In this document: positions 40,113-48,068 of the stretch, piece by piece
How positions within the stretch are numbered: position 1 is the stretch's first letter
Layout of the letters: each line of letters opens with the position of its first letter
Origin: SW10 sp039768255
Lineage (GTDB): Bacteria; Verrucomicrobiota; Verrucomicrobiia; Verrucomicrobiales; Akkermansiaceae
NCBI GenBank assembly: GCA_039768255.1
Contig: JBDNAW010000019.1
Span: forward strand, 4,099-68,098
Direction: 5' to 3'
DNA: 64,000 nucleotides
Program-made: the position numbers and the translations under genes
Notes under the pieces: model-generated
Seen by the model: the letters and a program-made list of their open reading frames with translations, nothing else
What the model was told of the DNA's origin: nothing
Databases searched by the model: none

Positions 40113-40988
40113 TTAAACCGTGCAAATATCAACCGCTTCGCTGAGTGAGGTCATCGGGTCGTTCTTCGGCACAAATTCCTGACCAAGGTAACCCGCGTAA
40201 CCGATCTTAGCGAGAGCCTTGCAAATGCCTCGGTAGTTCAGCTCTTGGTCATCACCGATTTCGTTACGACCTGGGACCCCTGCAGTGTGGTAGTGAGAAA
40301 TGGCATCCTTATGCTTGGTGAACGTCTGGATGCAATCGCCCTCCATGATCTGCATATGGTAGATATCGTAGAGGAGCCTAAAGCGATCTGATCCGACTTC
40401 GTTGACGAGGTCCGCGCCCCACTGAGTGCGATCGCACATGTAGTCTTTATGGTTCACCTTGGAGTTTAAAAGCTCCATCGAAATGGTGATGCCGTGCTCC
40501 TCAGCAATCGGCATGATTCGCTTCAGTCCGGCGGCGCAATTCTTTAGACCAGTAAGATCATCCATTCCCTCGCGGTTTCCAGAAAAGGCGATGAGCTGAG
40601 GGACGTTTCCAGCAGCTTTAGCTTTGGGGATGCAGTCTTTATAAATCTCGTAAAGGGTGTCGTGGTTCTCGGTGCGGTTGAAGTTCTTCGGAATGCTTCC
40701 GATGCCTTTGCGTGGACGAATCCGGCCCATCGCGCACTCGAGGCCATGCTTCTTCGCCGTCGCCCAAGCGTCTTCGAAGAGAATCTCCACCGACTCGATC
40801 CCGAGCTTCTTCACTCCCACACAAAACTTTTCAAGCGGGATTTTTCCAAAACACCAATGGCAAACCGAGTGCTTAAACCTCGCAGAAGAACCGGTGGCTT
40901 CATCTGCAGCTTTAACTTGCGAGCCCATGGCCGTGAAGAAAGCAGCGGTTCCGGTCGAGAGAGTAGCGAGTGATTGTCGGCGATTCAT
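40113..40988 (-). CDS. Secreted hydroxypyruvate isomerase-like TIM barrel protein (copy 2)
   Basis: 291 residues. A Tat-like leader MNRRQSLATLSTGTAAFFTA is followed by a TIM barrel with SVCHWCFGKIPLEKFC, PQLIAFSGNREGMDD, ITISMELLNSKVNHKDY (metal Glu), FRLLYDIYHMQIMEGD (Asp/His), SHYHTAGVPGRNEI and GYLGQEFVPKNDP (second Glu). This matches hydroxypyruvate isomerase (Hyi) more closely than copy 1. Exported Hyi-like proteins are common in this phylum and their substrates are unknown. It is the first gene of a two-gene unit with the glucoamylase-like gene. Confidence 0.87.
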   Translation of the reverse strand: MNRRQSLATLSTGTAAFFTAMGSQVKAADEATGSSARFKHSVCHWCFGKIPLEKFCVGVKKLGIESVEILFEDAWATAKKHGLECAMGRIRPRKGIGSIPKNFNRTENHDTLYEIYKDCIPKAKAAGNVPQLIAFSGNREGMDDLTGLKNCAAGLKRIMPIAEEHGITISMELLNSKVNHKDYMCDRTQWGADLVNEVGSDRFRLLYDIYHMQIMEGDCIQTFTKHKDAISHYHTAGVPGRNEIGDDQELNYRGICKALAKIGYAGYLGQEFVPKNDPMTSLSEAVDICTV

Positions 40989-41124
40989 AACGCTGTTAAT
41001 TCACCATAAACTACGAATATCTGTCGAGGAACTTGAATCACTATAATTTAAACGATTCCTCCTGACTGCCCCAGCCTCGGATTTATAAAAGTGCGTATTC
41101 ACCTGAACTACTCCTCCCTCCCTA

Positions 41125-43683
41125 TTAATTCGCCACGATGTTGACGAGCTTTCCGGGGACGACGATGACCTTACGGATGGTTTTTCCGTCGGTGTGGGTT
41201 TGGACGTTTTCGTCGGCGAGGGCGGACTTTTCGGCATCTTCTTTTGAGACATCGGCAGGAACCATGATGCGGGAACGGAGCTTACCGTTGACTTGGACAA
41301 TGAGCTGGATCTCCGATTCGACGAGGAGGCTTTCGTCGAGCTCAGGCCAGGTTTGTTCGCTGAGAAGTTCGCTTTCTCCGAGGAGGGCGTTGATCTCTTC
41401 TGCAAGGTGAGGCGCGAAGGGGCTGAGGAGCTTAAGGAAGGTGAGGAAAAGGTCCTTGGGGACTTCCGCGGCGGCGGTGTAGGCGTTGGTGCACTCCATC
41501 ATGGCGCTGATGGCGGTGTTGAAGCGGAGCGAGTTGATCGCTTCTTCAACACGCTTGATCGTTTGGTGGGTGATCTTGGTCAGAGCTTGCGCTCCCTCAC
41601 GGTCGTCCGCATCGGCGTTTTCACCTTCGGTGATTTTTCCGCTCAGCTGCCAGTTGCCTTCGGCGTCTTCCGAGCAGGCGACGCGCCAGACTTTTGCGAG
41701 GAAGCGGTGAACACCTTCGACGCCTTTCATGGCCCAAGGTTTGTCCTGGTCGAGAGGGCCCATGAACATTTCGTAGAGGCGGAGGGCGTCAGCGCCGTAG
41801 TTTTCGACGACGTCATCGGGGTTAACGACGTTGCCGAGGGACTTGGACATTTTCTGTCCGTCTTCGCCCATGATGAGGCCGGGGGCGAAGTATTTTTTGA
41901 AGGGCTCCTTGGACTTGAGGTGGCCGAGGTCGTTGAGGACTTTGTGCCAGAAGCGGGAGTAGAGGAGGTGAAGGACGGCGTGTTCTTTACCGCCAACATA
42001 GAAGTCGACGAAGCCGTCTTCGTTGCCCCAGTAATCTTCGTTCTCGGGAGAGATGAAGTGGTCGGTATTTTGGGGGTCGCAGTAGCGGAGGTAGTACCAA
42101 CAGGAGCCGGCCCATTGGGGCATGGTGTTGGTCTCGCGCTGAAGTTTGTCGGAGTAGTTGATCCAGTCGGTGCAGTTGATGAGTGGTCCGCGGGGGTCGC
42201 CGGTGGGCTTGAAGTCCTCCATCTCGGGTTGGAGAAGGGGGAGTTCGGATTCGGGAACGGCGGAGTGTTGGCCGGTTTCCTTGTCCCAGAGGAGAGGGAA
42301 AGGCTCACCCCAGTAACGCTGACGAGAAAAGAGCCAGTCGCGGAGTTTGAATTGGATTTTCTGGGTGCCTTTGCCGTTTTCGGAGAGCCAGTGAATGATC
42401 TTCTTTTTGGCGTCCTTAGTTTTGAGGCCGTCGAGGAAGCCGGAGTTGATGGCGGTGCCGGGGTCGGTATAGCCCTGCCAGTCCTGGTCGTCATTTGGCT
42501 GAACGACTTGAAGGATGGGGAGGTCGAATTTTTCGGCGAATTCGAAGTCGCGAGAGTCATGCGCGGGCACGGCCATGATGGCTCCGCTGCCGTAGCCCAT
42601 CATGACGTAGTCGGCGATCCAGACGGGGATTTTTTTGCCATTAACGGGGTTGGTGGCGAAGGATCCGGTGGCGACTCCAGTTTTTTCTTTGTCGAGGCCG
42701 CGCTCCATGTCGGACTTGGAGGCGCAGGTGGCGATGTATTTTTCGACGGCGTCTTTTTGCCCGGCGGTGGTGATTTCTGCCACCAGCGGGTGCTCGGGAG
42801 CGAGGACCATATAGGTGGCGCCGAAGAGGGTGTCGGGGCGGGTGGTGAAGACGGTGATGTCATTGCCTTCGACATCGAAGGTGACTTCGGCACCTTCGGA
42901 GCGGCCGATCCAGTTGCGCTGGAGGGCTTTGATGGACTCAGGCCAGTCGAGGGGCTCGAGTTCATCGATGAGGCGCTGGGCGTATTTGGTGATGCGGAGC
43001 ATCCACTGACGGAGAGGGCGACGTTCGACGGTCTCACCTTTCGCTTTCCATTCTTCGACTTCCTCGTTGGCGAGGACGGTGCCCATGCTTGGGGACCAGT
43101 TGACGGGGGCTTCGTGGATGAAGGCGAGGCGGACGTCATCGATTTGGGCTTGGGTCCAGCCTTTGGCTTCGAGCTCGGAGACGGGCTTGGCTTTTTGGTC
43201 TTCGTCGCAGAAGTAGGAGTTGTAGAGCTGGAGGAAAATCCACTGGGTCCAGCGAACGTATTTGGGATCGGTGGTGTTGACTTCGCGGTCCCAATCGTAG
43301 CCAAATCCGAGTTCTTGGAGCTGGCGGCGGAAGTTGTCGATGTTGGCCTCAGTGGTGACTCGCGGGTGTTGGCCGGTCTTGATGGCGTATTGTTCGGCGG
43401 GGAGTCCGAAGGCGTCCCATCCCATGGGGTGGAGGACGTTGAAGCCGTTCATGCGCTTGTAGCGGCCGACGATATCGGTAGCGGTGTAGCCCTCGGGATG
43501 GCCAACATGGAGGCCTGCTCCACTCGGGTAAGGGAACATGTCGAGGATGTAGTATTTTGGCTTGGACGCATCGAAGCCTACCTCACCGGGACCGGGAGTG
43601 CGGTAGGTTTTATTTTCGGCCCAGTGGGACTGCCATTTGGGTTCGAAGAGGTCGAAGGGGTAAGGCTTGCGTTTCTCGGACAT
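41125..43683 (-). CDS. leuS: Leucyl-tRNA synthetase
   Basis: 852 residues, full length for a bacterial LeuRS. The HIGH-type motif is HVGH at 59-62 in GLHVGHPEGYTATD, an editing (CP1) domain lies mid-protein with VFTTRPDTLFGATYMVLAPEHPL, and KMSKS is at 611-615 in DGQKMSKSLGNVV. The C-terminal part has the anticodon-binding helices and the LeuRS tail (LIVQVNGKLRSRI). It charges tRNA-Leu in the cytoplasm. It is strongly codon-biased, to the point that the opposite strand stays open for over 800 codons. Single gene, with an AT-rich 136-bp gap before the next. Confidence 0.97.
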   Translation of the reverse strand: MSEKRKPYPFDLFEPKWQSHWAENKTYRTPGPGEVGFDASKPKYYILDMFPYPSGAGLHVGHPEGYTATDIVGRYKRMNGFNVLHPMGWDAFGLPAEQYAIKTGQHPRVTTEANIDNFRRQLQELGFGYDWDREVNTTDPKYVRWTQWIFLQLYNSYFCDEDQKAKPVSELEAKGWTQAQIDDVRLAFIHEAPVNWSPSMGTVLANEEVEEWKAKGETVERRPLRQWMLRITKYAQRLIDELEPLDWPESIKALQRNWIGRSEGAEVTFDVEGNDITVFTTRPDTLFGATYMVLAPEHPLVAEITTAGQKDAVEKYIATCASKSDMERGLDKEKTGVATGSFATNPVNGKKIPVWIADYVMMGYGSGAIMAVPAHDSRDFEFAEKFDLPILQVVQPNDDQDWQGYTDPGTAINSGFLDGLKTKDAKKKIIHWLSENGKGTQKIQFKLRDWLFSRQRYWGEPFPLLWDKETGQHSAVPESELPLLQPEMEDFKPTGDPRGPLINCTDWINYSDKLQRETNTMPQWAGSCWYYLRYCDPQNTDHFISPENEDYWGNEDGFVDFYVGGKEHAVLHLLYSRFWHKVLNDLGHLKSKEPFKKYFAPGLIMGEDGQKMSKSLGNVVNPDDVVENYGADALRLYEMFMGPLDQDKPWAMKGVEGVHRFLAKVWRVACSEDAEGNWQLSGKITEGENADADDREGAQALTKITHQTIKRVEEAINSLRFNTAISAMMECTNAYTAAAEVPKDLFLTFLKLLSPFAPHLAEEINALLGESELLSEQTWPELDESLLVESEIQLIVQVNGKLRSRIMVPADVSKEDAEKSALADENVQTHTDGKTIRKVIVVPGKLVNIVAN

Positions 43684-43869
43684 GTGTTGGGGGGAGAAAA
43701 GGCAGAATTAAGGGGAATGGCACGCAAAAAAGCGAAGGGGCGGGGGGTTCAGCGTGGTGAGGTGTTTTGACAGAGGTGTTTCCGTAGATCGGAAGCGAGT
43801 CCTGCCGCTGGTCATCGGTGAGTAGGAAGATGATACTTGGCTATTCGGCTTGAGCGAAAGAAACGAGAA

Positions 43870-43938
43870 ATGAAAAAAAAGCGGATCATGGGAGTTGAGT
43901 GCGAGTTTTGGGGCAACGATCAGGTATTAAAGAGATGA
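43870..43938 (+). CDS. Possible 22-codon leader peptide overlapping the next gene
   Basis: ATG 43870 opens a 22-codon frame (MKKKRIMGVECEFWGNDQVL then KR) whose TGA (43936-43938) overlaps the ATG of the next gene (43935) as ATGA. The arrangement would couple translation of the downstream secreted protein to this short frame. Lys-rich start and Cys/Trp content are noted; no known leader family is recognised. It may be chance. Confidence 0.3.
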   Translation: MKKKRIMGVECEFWGNDQVLKR

Positions 43939-44660
43939 CCGTTCCTATCACGAAATCGAAAGCATTATTATTACTCGGAGTTTTTTTGGGCTCTCCTCTT
44001 TCTCTGGCGCAGGAGGAGAAGCTCTTATTTGAAGATCATTTCGAGCGGAAGGAAGCCGATGACACAAAAGAGGAGATCGGGAACGGATGGTCTTCGAATA
44101 GCCAGAAACGGGCAAAGGGAAATAAACAGGTCGATCTCAAAGATGGCGCGATGCACATCACCTTTCATCCAGAGGCTGATCACGCGGTTTCGGTGGTTCA
44201 TCCGGCGGAGTTTCAAAATGGCAAAATCACCCTCCGCTTCATGCTTCCAAATAAGGAGGATAGCTTAGGACTGAATTTTGCAGATTTAAAATACAAGAAG
44301 GTTCACGCTGGTCACTTGTGCATGGCAAAAATTGATACCCATGCGGTTCAGCTCAATGATCTCAAGACCGGAGTGATGGACCAAGAAATCCGGGTGGCGA
44401 GGCAGGCGAAAAAACTCACGCCGGAGCAACAAAAAATGCTCAAGACCAAGACGAAGCGTTTTAAAAATAAGATCGAACCAGGAAAGTGGCATCGCCTTGA
44501 GATCACGATCATCGACGATACGATGGCCCTCTCGATCAATGGCGTGCAGGTGGGGGCATTTTCTTCTGAAGGAATAGCTCACCCAACCAAGCGCACTCTC
44601 CGTGTGGCCGTGCCGAAGAAAGCGATCATTGATGACATTAAAGTTTACGCGCTCAAATAA
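43935..44660 (+). CDS. Secreted concanavalin-like (LamG / DUF1080-type fold) protein
   Basis: 241 residues from ATG 43935, which opens a signal peptide (KSKALLLLGVFLGSPLSLA). The earlier in-frame ATG would add 12 unlikely residues. The mature part starts LLFEDHFERKE, then QVDLKDGAMHITFHPE, ITLRFMLPNK, KWHRLEITIIDDTMALSINGVQVGAF and AIIDDIKVYALK, the strand order of laminin-G-like or 3-keto-disaccharide-hydrolase (PF06439) folds. A central charged helix (LTPEQQKMLKTKTKRFKN) is an insertion. Sugar binding or hydrolysis is likely but the catalytic residues are not identified. Confidence 0.78.
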   Translation: MTVPITKSKALLLLGVFLGSPLSLAQEEKLLFEDHFERKEADDTKEEIGNGWSSNSQKRAKGNKQVDLKDGAMHITFHPEADHAVSVVHPAEFQNGKITLRFMLPNKEDSLGLNFADLKYKKVHAGHLCMAKIDTHAVQLNDLKTGVMDQEIRVARQAKKLTPEQQKMLKTKTKRFKNKIEPGKWHRLEITIIDDTMALSINGVQVGAFSSEGIAHPTKRTLRVAVPKKAIIDDIKVYALK

Positions 44661-44662
44661 TG

Positions 44663-44695
44663 AAAAAGCCGCCCTTCAGAGAATAGGCGGCTTTA
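44663..44695 (-). terminator. Rho-independent terminator of the Ser/Arg-rich lipoprotein gene
   Basis: Minus strand: AAAGCCGCC and GGCGGCTTTTT form an 8-9 bp stem with a 12-nt loop and a five-T run, 24 bp after the stop at 44719. It may also stop the plus-strand gene that ends at 44660. Confidence 0.85.
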
Positions 44696-44718
44696 AGGTT
44701 CAGGAGTTGTCTATTCTC

Positions 44719-45429
44719 TTATCGACGATGCGAACGCTGAGCGCTCCCAGAAGATCGGCCGCTGCTTGATGGAGCGGGCTGCGATTTCGGGGCAGGGGCA
44801 GAGCGTGGAGCACTACGAGGAGTAGGTGCTGAACGGGTAGGCTGAGGTCTCACCGATGGCTGACGAGAGATAGACTGGTGAATCCGAACCGGCTGAACAC
44901 TCGCCGAATTAAGCTGCGTGCTTGAGCGGTAGGAAGCACTCCGTTCTATCCGGGGATAAGAGGAAGTCGACCTCGGCGAGCTGCTCACATCAGTCGGTTG
45001 TCGCTTTCCACGATAGCGCGGCTGGTCGGAACGATTCGACCCGCTAGCGTGGCTCGAGCTATTCGAATGGCTGTGGGTGCGGTGGTTTTTATAATGCACA
45101 CGATTGAGAGATGAAGGGCAGGCTACCGGACGGCCGGTGCGATAGCCGGTTGGGTAAACAGCAGTGGTGTAACGACGTGGCGCTGTATTGCAGTAGCTGC
45201 GACTGAGTGGATTGTAGTATCGGCGGCAGCGATAATCGTAGTAACTTCGACGATAAGGGTCATATCCCCAATAGCTATTACTGGTGCGAATCAGGCCAAC
45301 ATGGGCCGTGGTGTAACTACCACCATAGGAGCTGTATCCGGAGCCAGAATTATAATGATCGAAGTCCGTGCAGGACGACAGGAAAAGGGCGGCTGCGATG
45401 CCTACGAGCATATTCAAAAAGATTTTCAT
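44719..45429 (-). CDS. Ser/Arg/Tyr-rich lipoprotein of low complexity
   Basis: 236 residues. A type II signal sequence MKIFLNMLVGIAAALFLSSC has lipobox Cys20. The mature part is rich in Ser, Tyr and Arg (SGSGYSSYGGSY, DPYRRSYYDYRCRRYYNP) and ends in a Pro/Ser/Arg tract (QPTRSAPTPRSAPRSAPAP). Strongly basic and probably disordered. It may sit on the surface or bind polyanions such as LPS or peptidoglycan; no domain is recognised. It lies 46 bp after the serine hydrolase gene on the same strand and has its own terminator. Confidence 0.75.
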   Translation of the reverse strand: MKIFLNMLVGIAAALFLSSCTDFDHYNSGSGYSSYGGSYTTAHVGLIRTSNSYWGYDPYRRSYYDYRCRRYYNPLSRSYCNTAPRRYTTAVYPTGYRTGRPVACPSSLNRVHYKNHRTHSHSNSSSHASGSNRSDQPRYRGKRQPTDVSSSPRSTSSYPRIERSASYRSSTQLNSASVQPVRIHQSISRQPSVRPQPTRSAPTPRSAPRSAPAPKSQPAPSSSGRSSGSAQRSHRR

Positions 45430-45475
45430 ATCAGTGGTATGACGGAGTTGAGGTAAGGGTTATTCAGTTAAGAAT

Positions 45476-46696
45476 CTATTTTTTAATCGCGCTGTAAATC
45501 AGGGGCTTAAGTCCATGCTCAAGATTCCAATTATAAGGCATCGTCTGCTCCATCGTGACCACGATGAGGTGATCTTTAGGCGAAATCCAGTAATGCGTGC
45601 TTGCAGCGCCCCCCCAGCCATATTCGCCGAGCGCAGCATGAGGATCCCAGCGATCGTCTTCCCGGTATTTTACGGAAAATCCGAGACCAAAGCCGGTGCC
45701 ATGACGTTGATCATTTTCACCAAAAGAAATGCACTCGATACTCCGGGGAAGCTGGTTGGTGCGCATCAGCTCCACGGTATCTTCACGAAGATATCGGATT
45801 TCATTGAGCACTCCCCCATTTGCGATCATTTGAAGGAAAATGGCGTAATCTGTCGTGGTGGAAACAAGGCCACTCCCCCCACCCTTAAATACGGGGTCTT
45901 TGAGGTAGCTGCTATTTTCAGCTGAATCTGCAATGGTCAGCTTCTCTTTACGCTTTCGGTATTGGACCGCGAGGCGATGAGCTTTTTCTGCTGGAACTTG
46001 GAAAAAAGTATCGGTCATTCCGAGCGGAATAAGCAGCTTATCCTGCAGCACTTTTTCAAATGGCTGCTGAGCCGCGCTCGCGATGACCGCAGCAAGCACA
46101 TCAGAACTCAACCCATAAACCCAGCGCTCTCCAGGTTGATAAAGGAGCGGAAGCGGCGCGACGGACTCGATCATTTGAGCGAGTGGGGCCCCACGATTTG
46201 AGACGCCGTTTTCACGGTAGATCTTCCCAAGTGGACCGCCCCAGCTGTTTCCATATCCCGATGTGTGCCGGAGAAGATCACGAACGGTGGTATTTCGAAG
46301 TGCGGCTTCTTTTTCCGTTTCACTGAGAAGAACGCTTTGACTTTTCAAAGAGGGCAAATGCAATCCAATGGGGTCATCAAGCGTCATCTTCCCCTCTTCA
46401 CAGAGCATGAGAGTGGCCGCAGAAGTGAGCCCCTTTGTCATGGAGTAGATCCGAAACAAGGTATCTTTTTCCATCGGCAGCTTCTTCTCGCGATCTCGGT
46501 GACCAAATTGCTCATGGTAAACGATCTCGCCGTGACGCATCACGAGAACCGATCCTCCCACGAGCTTTTCCGCCCCGATCATCTCCTCGACTGCAGGCCG
46601 AATCTTCGCGAGCTCAGAAGTGGACATTCCCTGCACCAAAGAATCTTCCTGAGCGTTCAGGGTGCAGAGCATAAAAAATGTAGCAAAAAGACGCAT
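45476..46696 (-). CDS. Class C beta-lactamase-family serine hydrolase
   Basis: 406 residues with an N-terminal hydrophobic leader (MRLFATFFMLCTLNA). The active-site S85-x-x-K88 is in FRIYSMTKGLTSAATLML, the Tyr motif in RWVYGLSSDVLAAV, and a late HGTGFGLGFSV stretch occupies the place of the KTG box. The family (beta-lactamase/PBP4B/esterase EstB type) hydrolyses D-amino-acid peptides or esters; few members are true beta-lactamases. It is periplasmic if the leader is cleaved. Placed 46 bp before the lipoprotein gene. Confidence 0.9.
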   Translation of the reverse strand: MRLFATFFMLCTLNAQEDSLVQGMSTSELAKIRPAVEEMIGAEKLVGGSVLVMRHGEIVYHEQFGHRDREKKLPMEKDTLFRIYSMTKGLTSAATLMLCEEGKMTLDDPIGLHLPSLKSQSVLLSETEKEAALRNTTVRDLLRHTSGYGNSWGGPLGKIYRENGVSNRGAPLAQMIESVAPLPLLYQPGERWVYGLSSDVLAAVIASAAQQPFEKVLQDKLLIPLGMTDTFFQVPAEKAHRLAVQYRKRKEKLTIADSAENSSYLKDPVFKGGGSGLVSTTTDYAIFLQMIANGGVLNEIRYLREDTVELMRTNQLPRSIECISFGENDQRHGTGFGLGFSVKYREDDRWDPHAALGEYGWGGAASTHYWISPKDHLIVVTMEQTMPYNWNLEHGLKPLIYSAIKK

Positions 46697-46791
46697 TCCA
46701 AGACCTTATGGAAATCCGCCCTCGAATCGACCCCAAAAAACAAGAGACCTTTCTCATTGGTTGCGACGTTATCCCTCAGTAAAACTCTTTT

Positions 46792-48048
46792 ATGAAACTC
46801 TCATACATCGCTCCACCCGCCATCGCCTTGATAGCCTCAGGGATTTGGCTAGGCCTGCAGCACCAAGAGATCACAGAACTCGTTCATAAAACGAGCATGA
46901 TCAATGAACGCATCGAGGTGGTTAATCGCGGAAGTCAGGCAAGCCACTCCTCAGAAGCGGATGAAAAAGCAGCGGATCTTCCCAAAGAACTTCTTCTGGA
47001 GAATGGCAGTCTAGACTGGGCTGCCCTCGCCAGATTCATGACCAATAATCACGGCAATGGGATGCCCAAAAACATCCGCACCATGATTAAGCTTGAGCAA
47101 AAGCTGATGGAGCTAGAGGTGAGCGACATCAAAAAAGCTCTAAAACTCATCAAGCGGCTCCAACTCTCGGCCCCGCAAAGAGAAGCCCTTCAAAACACCA
47201 TCGGGCGGGTCTTCATTCAGAAAGAACCGAAAACCGCCCTCGCCTATTTCGAGGATAACCTGAACGATGACCATAGCGCCCTCACTTGGATGCTACGAGA
47301 AGCGGTGGGCAAATGGGCAAAAGAAGAACCACTCGCGGCACTTGCTTGGTTTGATGAGCAAAAAGCTAAAGGGGCTTTTGAAGCAACGAAACTTGACCCC
47401 AATGCGGGAGCCGAAAATGAATATGCTTCGCAAATTTACTCGGCGCTGCTGCTGAGTGATCCTGCCCAAGTTGATGCGCGCCTCTCGATATTACCAGATC
47501 GTGAAAAGGAAAGGCTGCTTCAAAATGCCGCGCTCTGGAGCGGCACTCCTGAAAAAGAAAATGCTTATTTCGACCTCGTGCGCCGGAATCTTGGAGAAGG
47601 ACAACAAGCACAAATCATCGGTGGAGCACTGGTGCTCCCTCTCATGCGCGGGGGTGATCTCGATGCTGTTTCTGAAAAACTTTCATCCGCTAAAATCTCA
47701 GATACCGAGAGGCAAGCGGGCATCGAAAAAGTCAGCCAACATTTCGCACGACCGTGGAATCGGTCAGCCTTCGACCTCAAGGAAACCTACGCATGGTTTG
47801 GGAAAGAAGCTCCTGATCAGCAACTCGAACTCACCGCAAAAACGTATGCGCACTATGGAAATCATCGAAATACCAATTTCGAAGCAACGTTTCAGGAAGT
47901 ATCCGCTCTCGCCGCTGAGACCGGAAACCCTGAACTGCTCATTCATTTCGCAAACGGCTTAGAACGCCGCGAGGAGCAGCTCAACTCCATCAAAGATGAA
48001 GGACTCAAATCTTCCCTCTCTGAAATCATTCATAATCTCCCCGAATAA
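46792..48048 (+). CDS. Membrane-anchored alpha-solenoid repeat protein (family member 2)
   Basis: 418 residues. The N-terminus is an uncleaved anchor (YIAPPAIALIASGIWLGLQ), then a short helix, a linker rich in Glu/Lys, and helical repeats with the family signature: EPKTALAYFEDNL, EPLAALAWFDEQK, LKETYAWFGKEAP. Several repeats have lost the signature, more than in member 1. It is followed after 20 bp by a third related gene, so the two are an operon. A scaffold role in the periplasm is inferred from fold and anchor only. Confidence 0.75.
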   Translation: MKLSYIAPPAIALIASGIWLGLQHQEITELVHKTSMINERIEVVNRGSQASHSSEADEKAADLPKELLLENGSLDWAALARFMTNNHGNGMPKNIRTMIKLEQKLMELEVSDIKKALKLIKRLQLSAPQREALQNTIGRVFIQKEPKTALAYFEDNLNDDHSALTWMLREAVGKWAKEEPLAALAWFDEQKAKGAFEATKLDPNAGAENEYASQIYSALLLSDPAQVDARLSILPDREKERLLQNAALWSGTPEKENAYFDLVRRNLGEGQQAQIIGGALVLPLMRGGDLDAVSEKLSSAKISDTERQAGIEKVSQHFARPWNRSAFDLKETYAWFGKEAPDQQLELTAKTYAHYGNHRNTNFEATFQEVSALAAETGNPELLIHFANGLERREEQLNSIKDEGLKSSLSEIIHNLPE

Positions 48049-48068
48049 ACTCCTCCCAGCTTTTCGCC

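Noticed and set aside
41293..43770. 825-codon open frame on the strand opposite leuS
   Set aside because: It is codon-aligned with leuS and stays open because leuS avoids TTA, CTA and TCA codons. Composition is Gly/Val/Glu-rich without domains. It is a shadow of a strongly biased gene.
45476..46696. Antibiotic-resistance beta-lactamase
   Set aside because: Only the SxxK and general fold are shared; the family is mostly esterases and D-peptidases, and nothing points to resistance.
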